64,000 bases of DNA from JAKAWW01 sp049965095 (GTDB lineage: Archaea > Micrarchaeota > Micrarchaeia > Micrarchaeales > Micrarchaeaceae): NCBI GenBank assembly GCA_049965095.1, contig JBMFWR010000002.1, forward strand, positions 11,968 through 75,967, in the 5' to 3' direction. The position numbers and the translations under genes were made by a program. The notes below the pieces were generated by a model. That model did not search any database and was not told the DNA's origin. It was given only the letters and a program-made list of their open reading frames with translations. The first letter of the stretch is position 1; each line of letters starts with the position of its first letter. This document shows, piece by piece, positions 34,692 to 41,593 of the stretch.

Positions 34692-35218
34692 TCATTTTGG
34701 ATATGTGACTTTGGTTCCCTTCACTTTGGCAAATCGTGTAATCCTGTGCGGCTTAGAGGCATTAAGCCCTGATATATGGTATACTTTTCTGCCCCTTACA
34801 GTAAGCGCGTCTGCAATAAGCGATCTGTGGCACCTGAATGGATTGCCCTCGGCGCACATCATGGCTATTGTATCATTCTTGCTCATCTTTATTAGTTTTA
34901 GTACTGCGCCAGCAAAGACCCTTGTCTGCATGTAGTCCGCGAACCCTCTAAGCTTTCATTCTTCCGCCCGGCATTTATCGATTCCTTAGAAGGCTTCCTA
35001 AGTCCGCCGAGCTCCTTGAAATGGAAGTACTTTATCCCGCTCTTTTTCAGTGTTTTCGCGAGCGCGTCTTTGTTGAAATCTGGCTGGTGCCTTGAGCGAG
35101 GTATGCTGCGCACGTCTACAAGCATGCTCACCGAATGCGCTTTGAGCAACTTTATGAACTTTGATACTGTCAAATTGGAGTAGCCTATTGCATATATAGG
35201 ATTTGCATTTCTTGGCAT
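34692..35218 (-). pseudogene. DUF488 family protein, interrupted by a frameshift
   Basis: The N-terminal half (IGYSN, LVDVRSIPRSRHQPDFN, FKELGGLRKPS) and the C-terminal half (MQTRVFAGAV, MMCAEGNPFRCHRSLIADAL) are both classical DUF488, but in different frames. The break is at about 34949-34951 near CTTAGA. Loss of one base after AGCTT explains it: restoring it would read NESLRGFADYMQ, the normal family sequence. The start is ATG 35218. It may be a sequencing error, a recent mutation or programmed frameshifting. The family function is unclear, probably nucleic-acid related. Confidence 0.85.
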
Positions 35219-35281
35219 ATTATGTGTTTGAAAGCAGATAATAAATACCTGCTTTTGCTTATTATATACAAAGGTGGAAAA

Positions 35282-35446
35282 ATGGTTGAATACGATAAGG
35301 AGTTTCTTGAATATATGAAAAGCAAGTACCATATAACACTGGGAAATGCCACAAACGGCACTGAAAAAGAAATAATAACGTTTGCAGTTGCGTGGGATGT
35401 GTGGAAAGAGGCAAAGCGTGTATACGCTCAAAAAAAGACGCAGTGA
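35282..35446 (+). CDS. Small hypothetical protein, 54 aa
   Basis: The ATG at 35282 has AGGTGG a few bases upstream, and a TATA-like aataaatacc sits about 40 bases upstream. The product (MVEYDKEFLEYMKSKYHITL, then a second helix with FAVAWDVWKEAKRVYAQ) is charged and helical. I do not recognise it. It is divergent from the DUF488 gene. The ribosome site supports it as real. Confidence 0.6.
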   Translation: MVEYDKEFLEYMKSKYHITLGNATNGTEKEIITFAVAWDVWKEAKRVYAQKKTQ

Positions 35447-35475
35447 GCAGGTTTGCGGTCATATTCAAATCTAGG

Positions 35476-35634
35476 CTATTCTGTGACTTTCTTTATACCG
35501 AGTATTGTCTTCCAAATGTTGACTGAATGCAGCATAACTGCTATCAATAAGGCAAATAATCCGAAGAACAAAACGGTTGCATTCCTCTGGCTTGCGAGCA
35601 CGATACAAGTTGCAAAATAGAAATAAAGATGCAC
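35476..35634 (-). CDS. Small membrane protein, 52 aa
   Basis: The frame starts with GTG at 35634 and ends at TAG 35476. It encodes a first helix (LYFYFATCIVLAS), a short polar turn and a second helix (VLFFGLFALLIAVML), ending basic. The TATA-like ATATTTAAAA (35662-35671) is 27 bases upstream, so the message would be leaderless. It is divergent from the mer operon and uses the same AT-rich box. Function unknown. Confidence 0.55.
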   Translation of the reverse strand: MHLYFYFATCIVLASQRNATVLFFGLFALLIAVMLHSVNIWKTILGIKKVTE

Positions 35635-35660
35635 AATAAAAACCGAAGCCTATGGAATTG

Positions 35661-35672
35661 TTTTTAAATATT
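35661..35672. promoter_or_regulatory. Shared TATA element for mer operon and divergent small gene
   Basis: The sequence tttttaaatatt lies about 26 bases before the plus-strand ATG at 35693 and about 27 bases before the minus-strand GTG at 35634. Because its core tttaaa is self-complementary, it could serve both directions. Confidence 0.5.
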
Positions 35673-35679
35673 AGTTTCC

Positions 35680-35698
35680 AATCATATGAATAATGATT
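35680..35698. promoter_or_regulatory. Possible operator: inverted repeat over the mer start
   Basis: AATCAT (35680-35685) and ATGATT (35693-35698) are inverted with a 7-base spacer, covering the predicted start of transcription and the first codons. An ArsR-type repressor is encoded in the same operon and would block initiation from such a place. The arms are short, so chance cannot be ruled out. Confidence 0.3.
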
Positions 35699-36214
35699 AA
35701 TATGTTTTCCGCGCTTACTGGCATAAGGCTTGTGCTTTCCAGGAAGCTGTTTGCAGCATCTTTTGCGGCAATGTCAATACTGATCTTCTTTGCCTATTCG
35801 TTCCTTCTGCAGGGTTCATCGCTGAACCTAAGTGCACCAAAGCTCATGCTTGGCCTTGACGCTGACGCCCTGGCGGTTTCGGCCGCGCTCGGTATAATGC
35901 TGGCGCTCTCGATATCGCTCAACGCATTTGCAATGTCGAGGAGCATCAGAAGCGGGAGCAGAATGAGCGTTGGGGCGGCGGTGGCAAGCGTGGCCCCTGT
36001 CATGCTGTGCTGCAGCACGATAGTGCCGAGCTTGCTCGTGACAATTGGCATTGGTGCGTCTGAAATAATAAGCACCGCGGGAATGATACAAGGTCCGTTA
36101 GCTACATATGAGCCTGCCCTGATAGTGATTTCACTGGCGCTCCTCGCGCTGAGCATATATGTCACTTCCAAAAACATAGCAAAAAGTGGTGAATGTTGTG
36201 TTGCCAAAAGGTAA
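35693..36214 (+). CDS. Membrane protein with paired cysteines, candidate mercuric ion transporter
   Basis: The 173-aa product has about four hydrophobic helices. A Cys pair sits in one helix (PVMLCCSTIVPSLL) and another at the C terminus (GECCVAKR). This is the pattern of MerT: one Cys pair in the membrane and one on the cytoplasmic side. No convincing sequence match to MerT is seen, so transport of Hg(II) is inferred from the cysteines and the operon. It is the first gene of the operon, probably leaderless. Confidence 0.65.
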   Translation: MINMFSALTGIRLVLSRKLFAASFAAMSILIFFAYSFLLQGSSLNLSAPKLMLGLDADALAVSAALGIMLALSISLNAFAMSRSIRSGSRMSVGAAVASVAPVMLCCSTIVPSLLVTIGIGASEIISTAGMIQGPLATYEPALIVISLALLALSIYVTSKNIAKSGECCVAKR

Positions 36215-36215
36215 A

Positions 36216-36770
36216 ATGGTCGTGGTAGTAGTGATAGCAATTGCGGTCGCAGCGGCACTGCTCGCTTATTCGGGAATTGCGAAACCCGCCCAGGAAAGCG
36301 GAATCGCCACAAACCTGTCAGCAGGCGATTATGCGCCGAACGAGCCATTCCTGCTCACCAACGGCACGCTGACAAACCTGTCCGCTTACAGAGGCCACGA
36401 GGTCGTGCTGTGGTTTGTCGCAACGTGGTGTAGCGGATGCGCCCAAGGCAACGAGATACTAAATTCGAGCTATGGTGCTTTCGAGAAAAACGGGGTAAAG
36501 GTCATAGAGCTTGAGCTTTACAAGGACCTCGGCTACAGCGGAGAAAACATAGAAAGCTTTGTAAAAAGCTTCGCTCCGCAAGCATATTCCAGCAACGTGG
36601 TAATACCTGCATACTCTTCTTATAACATGACCATGGCTTATGACAGGCAGGGCTATCTAGACATCTATTACCTTATATCGCCAAACGGCAGGATTTTGTA
36701 TACAAACGGCCCCCTTGCAGCCACGTTGCAGGATCTTATCAATGAAATAAACAAAACGGGTGTGGTCTAG
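36216..36770 (+). CDS. Membrane-anchored thioredoxin-like (TlpA-type) protein
   Basis: The protein has about 184 aa with a membrane anchor at residues 1-20 (MVVVVVIAIAVAAALLAY), then an extracytoplasmic thioredoxin fold: GHEVVLWFVATWCSGCAQG carries the redox CxxC. The C-terminal half has a partly diverged fold ending in LQDLINEI. The start ATG 36216 follows the upstream stop by one base; a longer frame from 36186 overlaps it. In this operon it may bind or hand over Hg(II), like MerP, or keep thiols reduced. That role is inference. Confidence 0.75.
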   Translation: MVVVVVIAIAVAAALLAYSGIAKPAQESGIATNLSAGDYAPNEPFLLTNGTLTNLSAYRGHEVVLWFVATWCSGCAQGNEILNSSYGAFEKNGVKVIELELYKDLGYSGENIESFVKSFAPQAYSSNVVIPAYSSYNMTMAYDRQGYLDIYYLISPNGRILYTNGPLAATLQDLINEINKTGVV

Positions 36771-37121
36771 ATGAGGCTTGGCGAAACAGAGACAAAGGCA
36801 TTCCTTTTCGCAATAAGCGATTACAGCAGGTTCACAATACTTGCTGCGCTTTTGAAACGTAGCATGTGCGTGAACGAAATTGTCAGGGAGACGGGCATTG
36901 GGCAGAGCAATGCCTCACACCATCTTCTCTGCCTCGCAAACTGCGGATTTGTCACGGTGGAAAGGAAGGGAAAGGAGCGGATATACAGGTTGAACAGGGA
37001 AGCAAGGCCGATAATTCGCGGCATGCTAACGCACATAAATGGTTACAAAAAGGGCATACTCTCGTGCAACATAGCAAACAGGGATTACGTTTCGCAGATA
37101 ATATCAAAAAAAGGCGAATGA
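36771..37121 (+). CDS. ArsR/SmtB-family winged-helix regulator, probable mer repressor
   Basis: The 116-aa product has the ArsR fold: SDYSRFTILAALLKRSMCVNEIV, then the recognition helix GQSNASHHLLCLANCGFVTV and the wing (RKGKERIYRL). Cysteines at the start of the DNA-binding helices (MCVNEI), in CLANC and in LSCN could bind Hg(II). Archaeal mer operons, unlike bacterial ones, often use ArsR-type sensors. The ATG follows the previous stop directly and its stop overlaps the merA start by 4 bases. Confidence 0.82.
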   Translation: MRLGETETKAFLFAISDYSRFTILAALLKRSMCVNEIVRETGIGQSNASHHLLCLANCGFVTVERKGKERIYRLNREARPIIRGMLTHINGYKKGILSCNIANRDYVSQIISKKGE

Positions 37122-38536
37122 TAATGGATAAATTTGACTATGCAATAATAGGGCAGGGATCGGCGGCGTTTGCCGCCGCGATAAAGGCAAACGAACTTGG
37201 GATAAAGACGGTGATGATAGGCAGGAACGAGACAGATGGAGCAGTATTGGGCGGCACGTGCATAAACGTCGGCTGCGTGCCGAGCAAAAGGCTGATAACG
37301 GTTGCAAAATTCATCAACGAATTGAAGGAGAGAAGGTTCAAGGGGGTAAGCTACGAGATTGGAAAGGTAAAATACGAAGAAATAGCTGCGGAGACGAAGG
37401 ATATTGTAAAGCACCTGAGAAAGCAAAAATACGAAGAGGTTTTGCATGGGCTCGAAAATGTGGAATACATAAACGAATTCGGCTCCATAGCCGGAAAGGG
37501 CAGAGATTACATCGAGCTTGGCGCTGGTAGGCGAAGCATAGCGGCAAAAAAGGTGCTCATGGCTACAGGAGCGAGGGCGAGCGTGCCAAAAATAGAGGGT
37601 GTGGAGAAGGTAAAGTACATAACAAACGAGGAGGCGCTTTTCCTTGACAAGCTGCCTGAATCTATTATGGTGGTTGGTGGCAGGGCGCTAGGGCTGGAGT
37701 TTGCGCAACTCTTCGCGAGGCTTGGAGTCAAGGTGACGCTGCTCCAGAGAAGCAGTACCATAATACCGGAGCATGAGCCGCAGATAGCGGCTCTCTTGCA
37801 AAAATACTTGAGTGGAGAGGGTATTAACATAAAGACAAATGTTGTGCCGTCAAGGATAAGCGAATATAATGGCGTGAAGCGTATAGAGACCGCTGATGGC
37901 AAGTACTTTGAGGCTGATGAGATCCTTTTCGCAACAGGCAGAAAGCCTAATATTGAAAAGCTCAATTGCGAGAAAGTGGGGCTCAGGCTCGAAAATGGAT
38001 TCATTTTTACAAACGAGTTCATGGAAACAAACGTAAACGGGATATATGCTGCTGGTGACATTACCGGCGAGCCCATGCTCGAAGCACTTGCTGCAAAGGA
38101 GGGCACCGTTGCAACTATCAATGCATTCACTAATGCAAAGGCTAAGATAAGCAAAAACGAGATACCGAAGGCAATATTTACAGATCCTGAGGTGGCTACT
38201 GTTGGGCTTACTGACGCTGAGGCACACGGGAAAGGGTTTAAATGCGCGTGCAACACGTTGCCCTTGAGCCTTGTGCCAAAGGCGAGCATAATCGGCGACA
38301 CAAGAGGCGCCGTGAAGATAGTGATAGATTACAAGACGCACAAGATACTTGGGATGCACATACTTGCGCCGAACGCCGCAGACATTATACACGAGGGCGT
38401 CCTTGCGGTAAAGTTCGGCCTCACAATCGATGACATAATAGACACGGTGCACGTGTTTCCAACCTTGAGCGAGTCGATAAAGCTTGCGGCACAGTCCTTC
38501 TATGCCGACGTGTCGAAGATGAGCTGCTGCACGTAA
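37118..38536 (+). CDS. merA: Mercuric reductase
   Basis: This FAD-dependent disulfide oxidoreductase has 472 aa. It has an N-terminal FAD motif (AIIGQGSAAFAAA), the redox pair in GGTCINVGCVPSK (about C48, C53), the NAD(P)H site (VVGGRALGLEFAQLF), AAGDITG and the dimerisation domain with HVFPTLSESIK. The C terminus ends in Cys-Cys-Thr, as expected for MerA and not for lipoamide dehydrogenase. It lacks the N-terminal NmerA domain. It reduces Hg(II) to Hg(0). Start is ATG 37118 (overlap ATGA) or ATG 37124. Confidence 0.9.
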   Translation: MIMDKFDYAIIGQGSAAFAAAIKANELGIKTVMIGRNETDGAVLGGTCINVGCVPSKRLITVAKFINELKERRFKGVSYEIGKVKYEEIAAETKDIVKHLRKQKYEEVLHGLENVEYINEFGSIAGKGRDYIELGAGRRSIAAKKVLMATGARASVPKIEGVEKVKYITNEEALFLDKLPESIMVVGGRALGLEFAQLFARLGVKVTLLQRSSTIIPEHEPQIAALLQKYLSGEGINIKTNVVPSRISEYNGVKRIETADGKYFEADEILFATGRKPNIEKLNCEKVGLRLENGFIFTNEFMETNVNGIYAAGDITGEPMLEALAAKEGTVATINAFTNAKAKISKNEIPKAIFTDPEVATVGLTDAEAHGKGFKCACNTLPLSLVPKASIIGDTRGAVKIVIDYKTHKILGMHILAPNAADIIHEGVLAVKFGLTIDDIIDTVHVFPTLSESIKLAAQSFYADVSKMSCCT

Positions 38537-38893
38537 TCACAGCGCAAGCTCCACAAAATCATTGCCGAGGCGCCGCAGGCGCATGCCCCACTCATTGCCA
38601 TCTACTTCCCTTATGTCAACAGATTTGCCCGAGGAAGCAGTCATCAGTATTTTGCAGCACTTGGAGCCGTTATTTATCTCAATGCGCATATGCAAACCCA
38701 TATGGCTAAGCTGCAATGCGCGATAATGCAAGGTCCTGAAATCCGGCAATTTTGTGTAACCGCGCTCGGCGAATAACTTCCGCGTCTCCCTGTAGCCAAT
38801 GCCCTGCACAGCCCTTATGCCAGACATCGCAAGGATGAGGCACGAGGAATGAAGCATGGGCCTTCCAGCGGCGTGATGCCAGTGCTTGCGGCG
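38537..38893 (-). pseudogene. Truncated transposase fragment (IS-type)
   Basis: The open stretch encodes GRPMLHSSCLILAMSGIRAV, then GIGYRETRKLFAERGYTKLPDFRTLHYR and later SSGKSVDIREVDGNEW ... LGNDFVEL. This layout matches the N-terminal part of archaeal IS5/IS4-like DDE transposases (GRP-x-LH, GYRET, LPD-x-TL, then the D-SG strand and EW). The catalytic Asp is not evident (TASSGKS). The frame ends after FVEL, directly against the merA stop, so the remainder is missing. In-frame ATGs lie at 38857 and 38827. It looks like a remnant left at the edge of the mer operon. Confidence 0.6.
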
Positions 38894-39375
38894 TTAGCAA
38901 TGGCATTTAGCTCAGTGACAGTTGTGGCAAACTCCCTGCTCCTCGCGAAAAGCTAAACCAATTCGCCAAATCGTTTATATCATCCAAATGGCAACAGGAG
39001 GTTTCCCTGTTTGTTGAAGCCAAGGGTCTTTACGAGTATTACTATCGTGCAGCAAAGGCGCTGATTGCAGCAAAAGTGCCTTTAGAAGCAAGGTGGCAAA
39101 GGCAATGGCATCTCCCACATTATGGCGCTGTAGATGTCAATTATCGCACGCAACGAACCTTTTCAGGCGCTTTGCTGGATTAAAGCCATTTTTGCACAAT
39201 TTTTGTCCTTAAATATTTATTTAAATTAAAGGCACTCTTGTAAGCAAAGATGCGGCTTTATAGGTGCTAAAATAATTAGAAAAGGACCAGTATGATTATA
39301 TTATTCGTAGAGAAAGAACCTAATTTGTCAGGTTCCTATTTAGGATTTGAACATGCCTTCCTCGAAAGGCAGAAA
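38894..39375. other. Region without a recognisable gene between mer and tRNA-Glu
   Basis: About 480 bases hold no convincing gene. On the plus strand 38911-39183 is open for 90 codons but has no start codon; its translation is basic and aromatic (LYEYYYRAAKAL) and I do not recognise it, so it may be a decayed gene. AT-rich TATA-like sequence occurs at 39209-39231. A hairpin GAACCT/AGGTTC lies at 39316-39335. A tRNA-Glu-like fragment is at 39342-39371. Confidence 0.5.
39342..39371 (-). other. Possible tRNA-Glu-like remnant next to tRNA-Glu
   Basis: On the minus strand GCCTTTCGAG and GTTCAAATCC occur in the same order as GCCCTTCGAG and GTTCAAATCC in the intact tRNA-Glu directly upstream, but only 8 bases apart instead of 12. 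The acceptor part is not recognisable. This may be a decayed partial copy, as left by integration or duplication at a tRNA gene. Confidence 0.3.
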
Positions 39376-39450
39376 TGCTCCCGCCGGGATTTGAACCCGA
39401 GTTCCAGGCTCGAAGGGCCTGTGTCCTTGACCGGGCTAGACGATGGGAGC
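39376..39450 (-). tRNA. tRNA-Glu (anticodon TTC) with C at position 33
   Basis: The acceptor GCTCCCA/CGGGAGC with A73 leaves an A7-C66 mismatch. The D arm has GTC/GAC. The anticodon stem CAGGC/GCCTG holds the loop CCTTCGA, so the anticodon is TTC (Glu) and position 33 is C where U is almost universal. The T arm is TCGGG-TTCAAAT-CCCGG. No intron is seen. The gene stands alone between the mer remnant region and dcd. Confidence 0.9.
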
Positions 39451-39564
39451 CTATTGATATTTCTATTAAGAATGCATAAAAACTTTGCTATTGCTTATAT
39501 CTCCTTCCAATTTGAATCTGCAAAAATATTTAAGGCGAGGCTTCGCAATAATTAGGGTGTTAGA

Positions 39565-40101
39565 ATGATATTGTCAGATTTCGATTTAAAGAACATGATA
39601 AAGAACAGGAGGCTTGTGATAGAGCCTTTCGTATCAGAGATAGTTAGGGAGAACGGCATAGATTTCAGGCTTGCAGACGAAGTGGCGCACCATGCCAAGA
39701 CGCCTAAAAACTTCATTATGGATCCGACTGATGAGGAGTCAATAAAAAAGGGCTATAAGATAACAAAGGGGCAGAAAAATATTATAATCAAGCCTTACGA
39801 GCAGGTGCTACTCTCTACATATGAAAAGGTATCAATGCCAGATGACATAGCAGGAATTGTTGAGCTCAGAAGCACATGGGCGAGGCATGGTCTTTCGATG
39901 CCGCCTACAATAATAGATGCGGGATTCAAGGGCACAATAACACTTGAGGTGTTTAACAATGCACCCTATGCGATAGCACTAAAACCAATGCTTAGATTTG
40001 CGCACGTGATATTCATAAAAACAACAAGTAGGGTGCTTAACCTGTATAATGGCAATTACAACATGCAAAGCGGAATAAAGCTGCCACAAGCAATAAAATA
40101 G
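39565..40101 (+). CDS. dcd: dCTP deaminase
   Basis: The 178-aa product matches the trimeric dCTP deaminase/dUTPase family. Signature LRSTWARHGLSMPPTIIDAG at about 101-120 includes the nucleotide-binding Arg-Ser, and the catalytic Glu is in GTITLEVFN (about E128). The enzyme deaminates dCTP to dUTP, or in bifunctional archaeal forms directly to dUMP. The bifunctional form cannot be told apart here. It faces the UMP kinase gene, both in pyrimidine nucleotide metabolism. Confidence 0.93.
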   Translation: MILSDFDLKNMIKNRRLVIEPFVSEIVRENGIDFRLADEVAHHAKTPKNFIMDPTDEESIKKGYKITKGQKNIIIKPYEQVLLSTYEKVSMPDDIAGIVELRSTWARHGLSMPPTIIDAGFKGTITLEVFNNAPYAIALKPMLRFAHVIFIKTTSRVLNLYNGNYNMQSGIKLPQAIK

Positions 40102-40154
40102 CATGCACTAGGAGGGCTTGACTTTATAATGCTCAGATTGCAGGGCCTATGCAA

Positions 40155-40826
40155 TTAACGCCCTTTTACTGTAGTGCCATCGTGCTTCTTGCCGTTTAGC
40201 ACTTTTTCAAGTTCGTTAATCCGCGCGTCTACGAATTTTATCTCTATCCCGGATCTTCGCGCAAGGATGCTAGCAAAAACATCAAACATGAAATTTGTAC
40301 CAGGCTCGCGCTTGTCATCCGAGAATGCCCGACCAAGCAGTTGCTCAAATGAGGCAGTTACAATCTTGTGCGCCCCTGTGTAAGAAGGATTTAAATCATA
40401 CAGATAGCTTGTCTTACTTATGTTTATCAAAAGCTTGCTGCCGAGCGCCTCGCACGCCAATTCGGCAACAGAATCTGTAGTTATGCCCGGCACTATGCCA
40501 CCTATTACTATTATTTTGCTATAATTGCTTAGATTTTTGAGTTCGTAAATGCTGTCAGCAAGCGTCGAGCCATGCATAATCTCACTGACCACCAAGGCAT
40601 TTATACGGCTTGCAGCAATTCCTATTTCATCAAGAGTGAACTTGCTTTTCACAATCGCGCTTGCAGACTTTATAAGCTGCCGTGCCACCGGCCCTCCGCC
40701 AACAACAACCACAAATTTTTCTTTTCTTCTTGATAGCAAACGGTAAAGTTCTTTTATATATGAAGCATTGAACGCGCTGTCATCATAAACCACACTTCCA
40801 CTCAGGGAAAGCACGATAGTGCGCAT
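40155..40826 (-). CDS. pyrH: Uridylate kinase
   Basis: This UMP kinase belongs to the amino acid kinase fold, 223 aa, the archaeal length. The first strand is IVLSLSGSVVYD, followed by VVVVGGGPVARQ for phosphate binding, then GSTLADSIYEL, IVIGGIVPGITTDSVA and the late segment GTNFMFDVFASILARRSGI. It phosphorylates UMP to UDP. It stands alone on the minus strand, convergent with dcd. Confidence 0.93.
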   Translation of the reverse strand: MRTIVLSLSGSVVYDDSAFNASYIKELYRLLSRRKEKFVVVVGGGPVARQLIKSASAIVKSKFTLDEIGIAASRINALVVSEIMHGSTLADSIYELKNLSNYSKIIVIGGIVPGITTDSVAELACEALGSKLLINISKTSYLYDLNPSYTGAHKIVTASFEQLLGRAFSDDKREPGTNFMFDVFASILARRSGIEIKFVDARINELEKVLNGKKHDGTTVKGR

Positions 40827-40987
40827 AATAGTAGTTATGCAACAATAAATAAATAGTTAGCTATGGGATTTTGCAGCACAAATGAAAGATTTGCAGAACA
40901 ACTAAAAACGTTCATGATAATTTGCGCAAGTATTAAAAAATCGAGGTGCAATTACGTATTGTTTAAAGGTTAGGTAACGATGAGCGG

Positions 40988-41593
40988 ATGAATGCAAATG
41001 ATCTTGTAGAAAGTTATGGACAGCTTTACAGTGATGAACTTGGTATAAAGCTTAGAAAGCGCGGCAATGAAATCTTTAGGTGGTTCGTAGCAAGCGTGCT
41101 TTTTGGTGCTCCGATAAGCGAGGAAGCGGCAAAAAAGGCCTTTAGAATGCTAGACGAAATGAAAGCTTTGACTCCAGAAGGGCTCATACACCTTGGCTGG
41201 AACAGGATCGTAAAGGTTTTGGACAATGGTGGTTATACTAGATATGATTTCAAAACTGCTGACAAGTTGCTTGAGGTTGCAAACAGCATAATCAAGCTTT
41301 ACAGGTCGAGCATGCTGTTCCTCATGGAAAGCTGTGTGTCGCAGCAGGAGCTTGAAGAAAAGCTCAGAAGCCTCGGCAAGGGTATAGGCCCTACTACAGT
41401 GAGCATTTTCTTCAGGGACATTAGCACAATATGGAAAATAAAGTGTAGATATTCAAAAAAAGCTTTGGAAACAGCAGCAACGCTCGGGATAAAGCTTGAT
41501 AGGTATAATCCTTTTTTGGAAACCGCGCTAATAAGATATGCGCATGCACACAGGTCAAAAAAGAGGAATGGAGATTTTCATGCCAAGGTCTAA
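40988..41593 (+). CDS. Helix-hairpin-helix protein, HhH-GPD-like
   Basis: The 201-aa all-helical product has a clear helix-hairpin-helix at about 129-143 (LGKGIGPTTVSIFFRD), followed by an Asp, the arrangement of endonuclease III/AlkA-type DNA glycosylases. No iron-sulfur Cys cluster is seen. It may be a DNA glycosylase or a non-catalytic DNA-binding member; the substrate is unknown. A TATA-like gtttaaag lies about 24 bases before the ATG. The end overlaps the P-type ATPase start by 14 bases. Confidence 0.72.
   Translation: MNANDLVESYGQLYSDELGIKLRKRGNEIFRWFVASVLFGAPISEEAAKKAFRMLDEMKALTPEGLIHLGWNRIVKVLDNGGYTRYDFKTADKLLEVANSIIKLYRSSMLFLMESCVSQQELEEKLRSLGKGIGPTTVSIFFRDISTIWKIKCRYSKKALETAATLGIKLDRYNPFLETALIRYAHAHRSKKRNGDFHAKV

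Noticed and set aside
35794..36348. 184-codon minus-strand frame opposite the mer operon
   Set aside because: It is a shadow of the G+C-rich membrane and thioredoxin-like genes; the plus-strand products have clear motifs and overlapping starts.
36866..37117. N-terminal extension of the MerA frame
   Set aside because: It lies inside the ArsR-type regulator gene in another frame; MerA similarity starts at the ATGA overlap.
38911..39183. 90-codon open stretch on the plus strand
   Set aside because: It has no ATG, GTG or TTG start codon in frame and no recognisable family; described only as part of the unassigned region.
39292..39555. 87-codon plus-strand frame
   Set aside because: It runs through tRNA-Glu on the opposite strand and has no ribosome site or family features.
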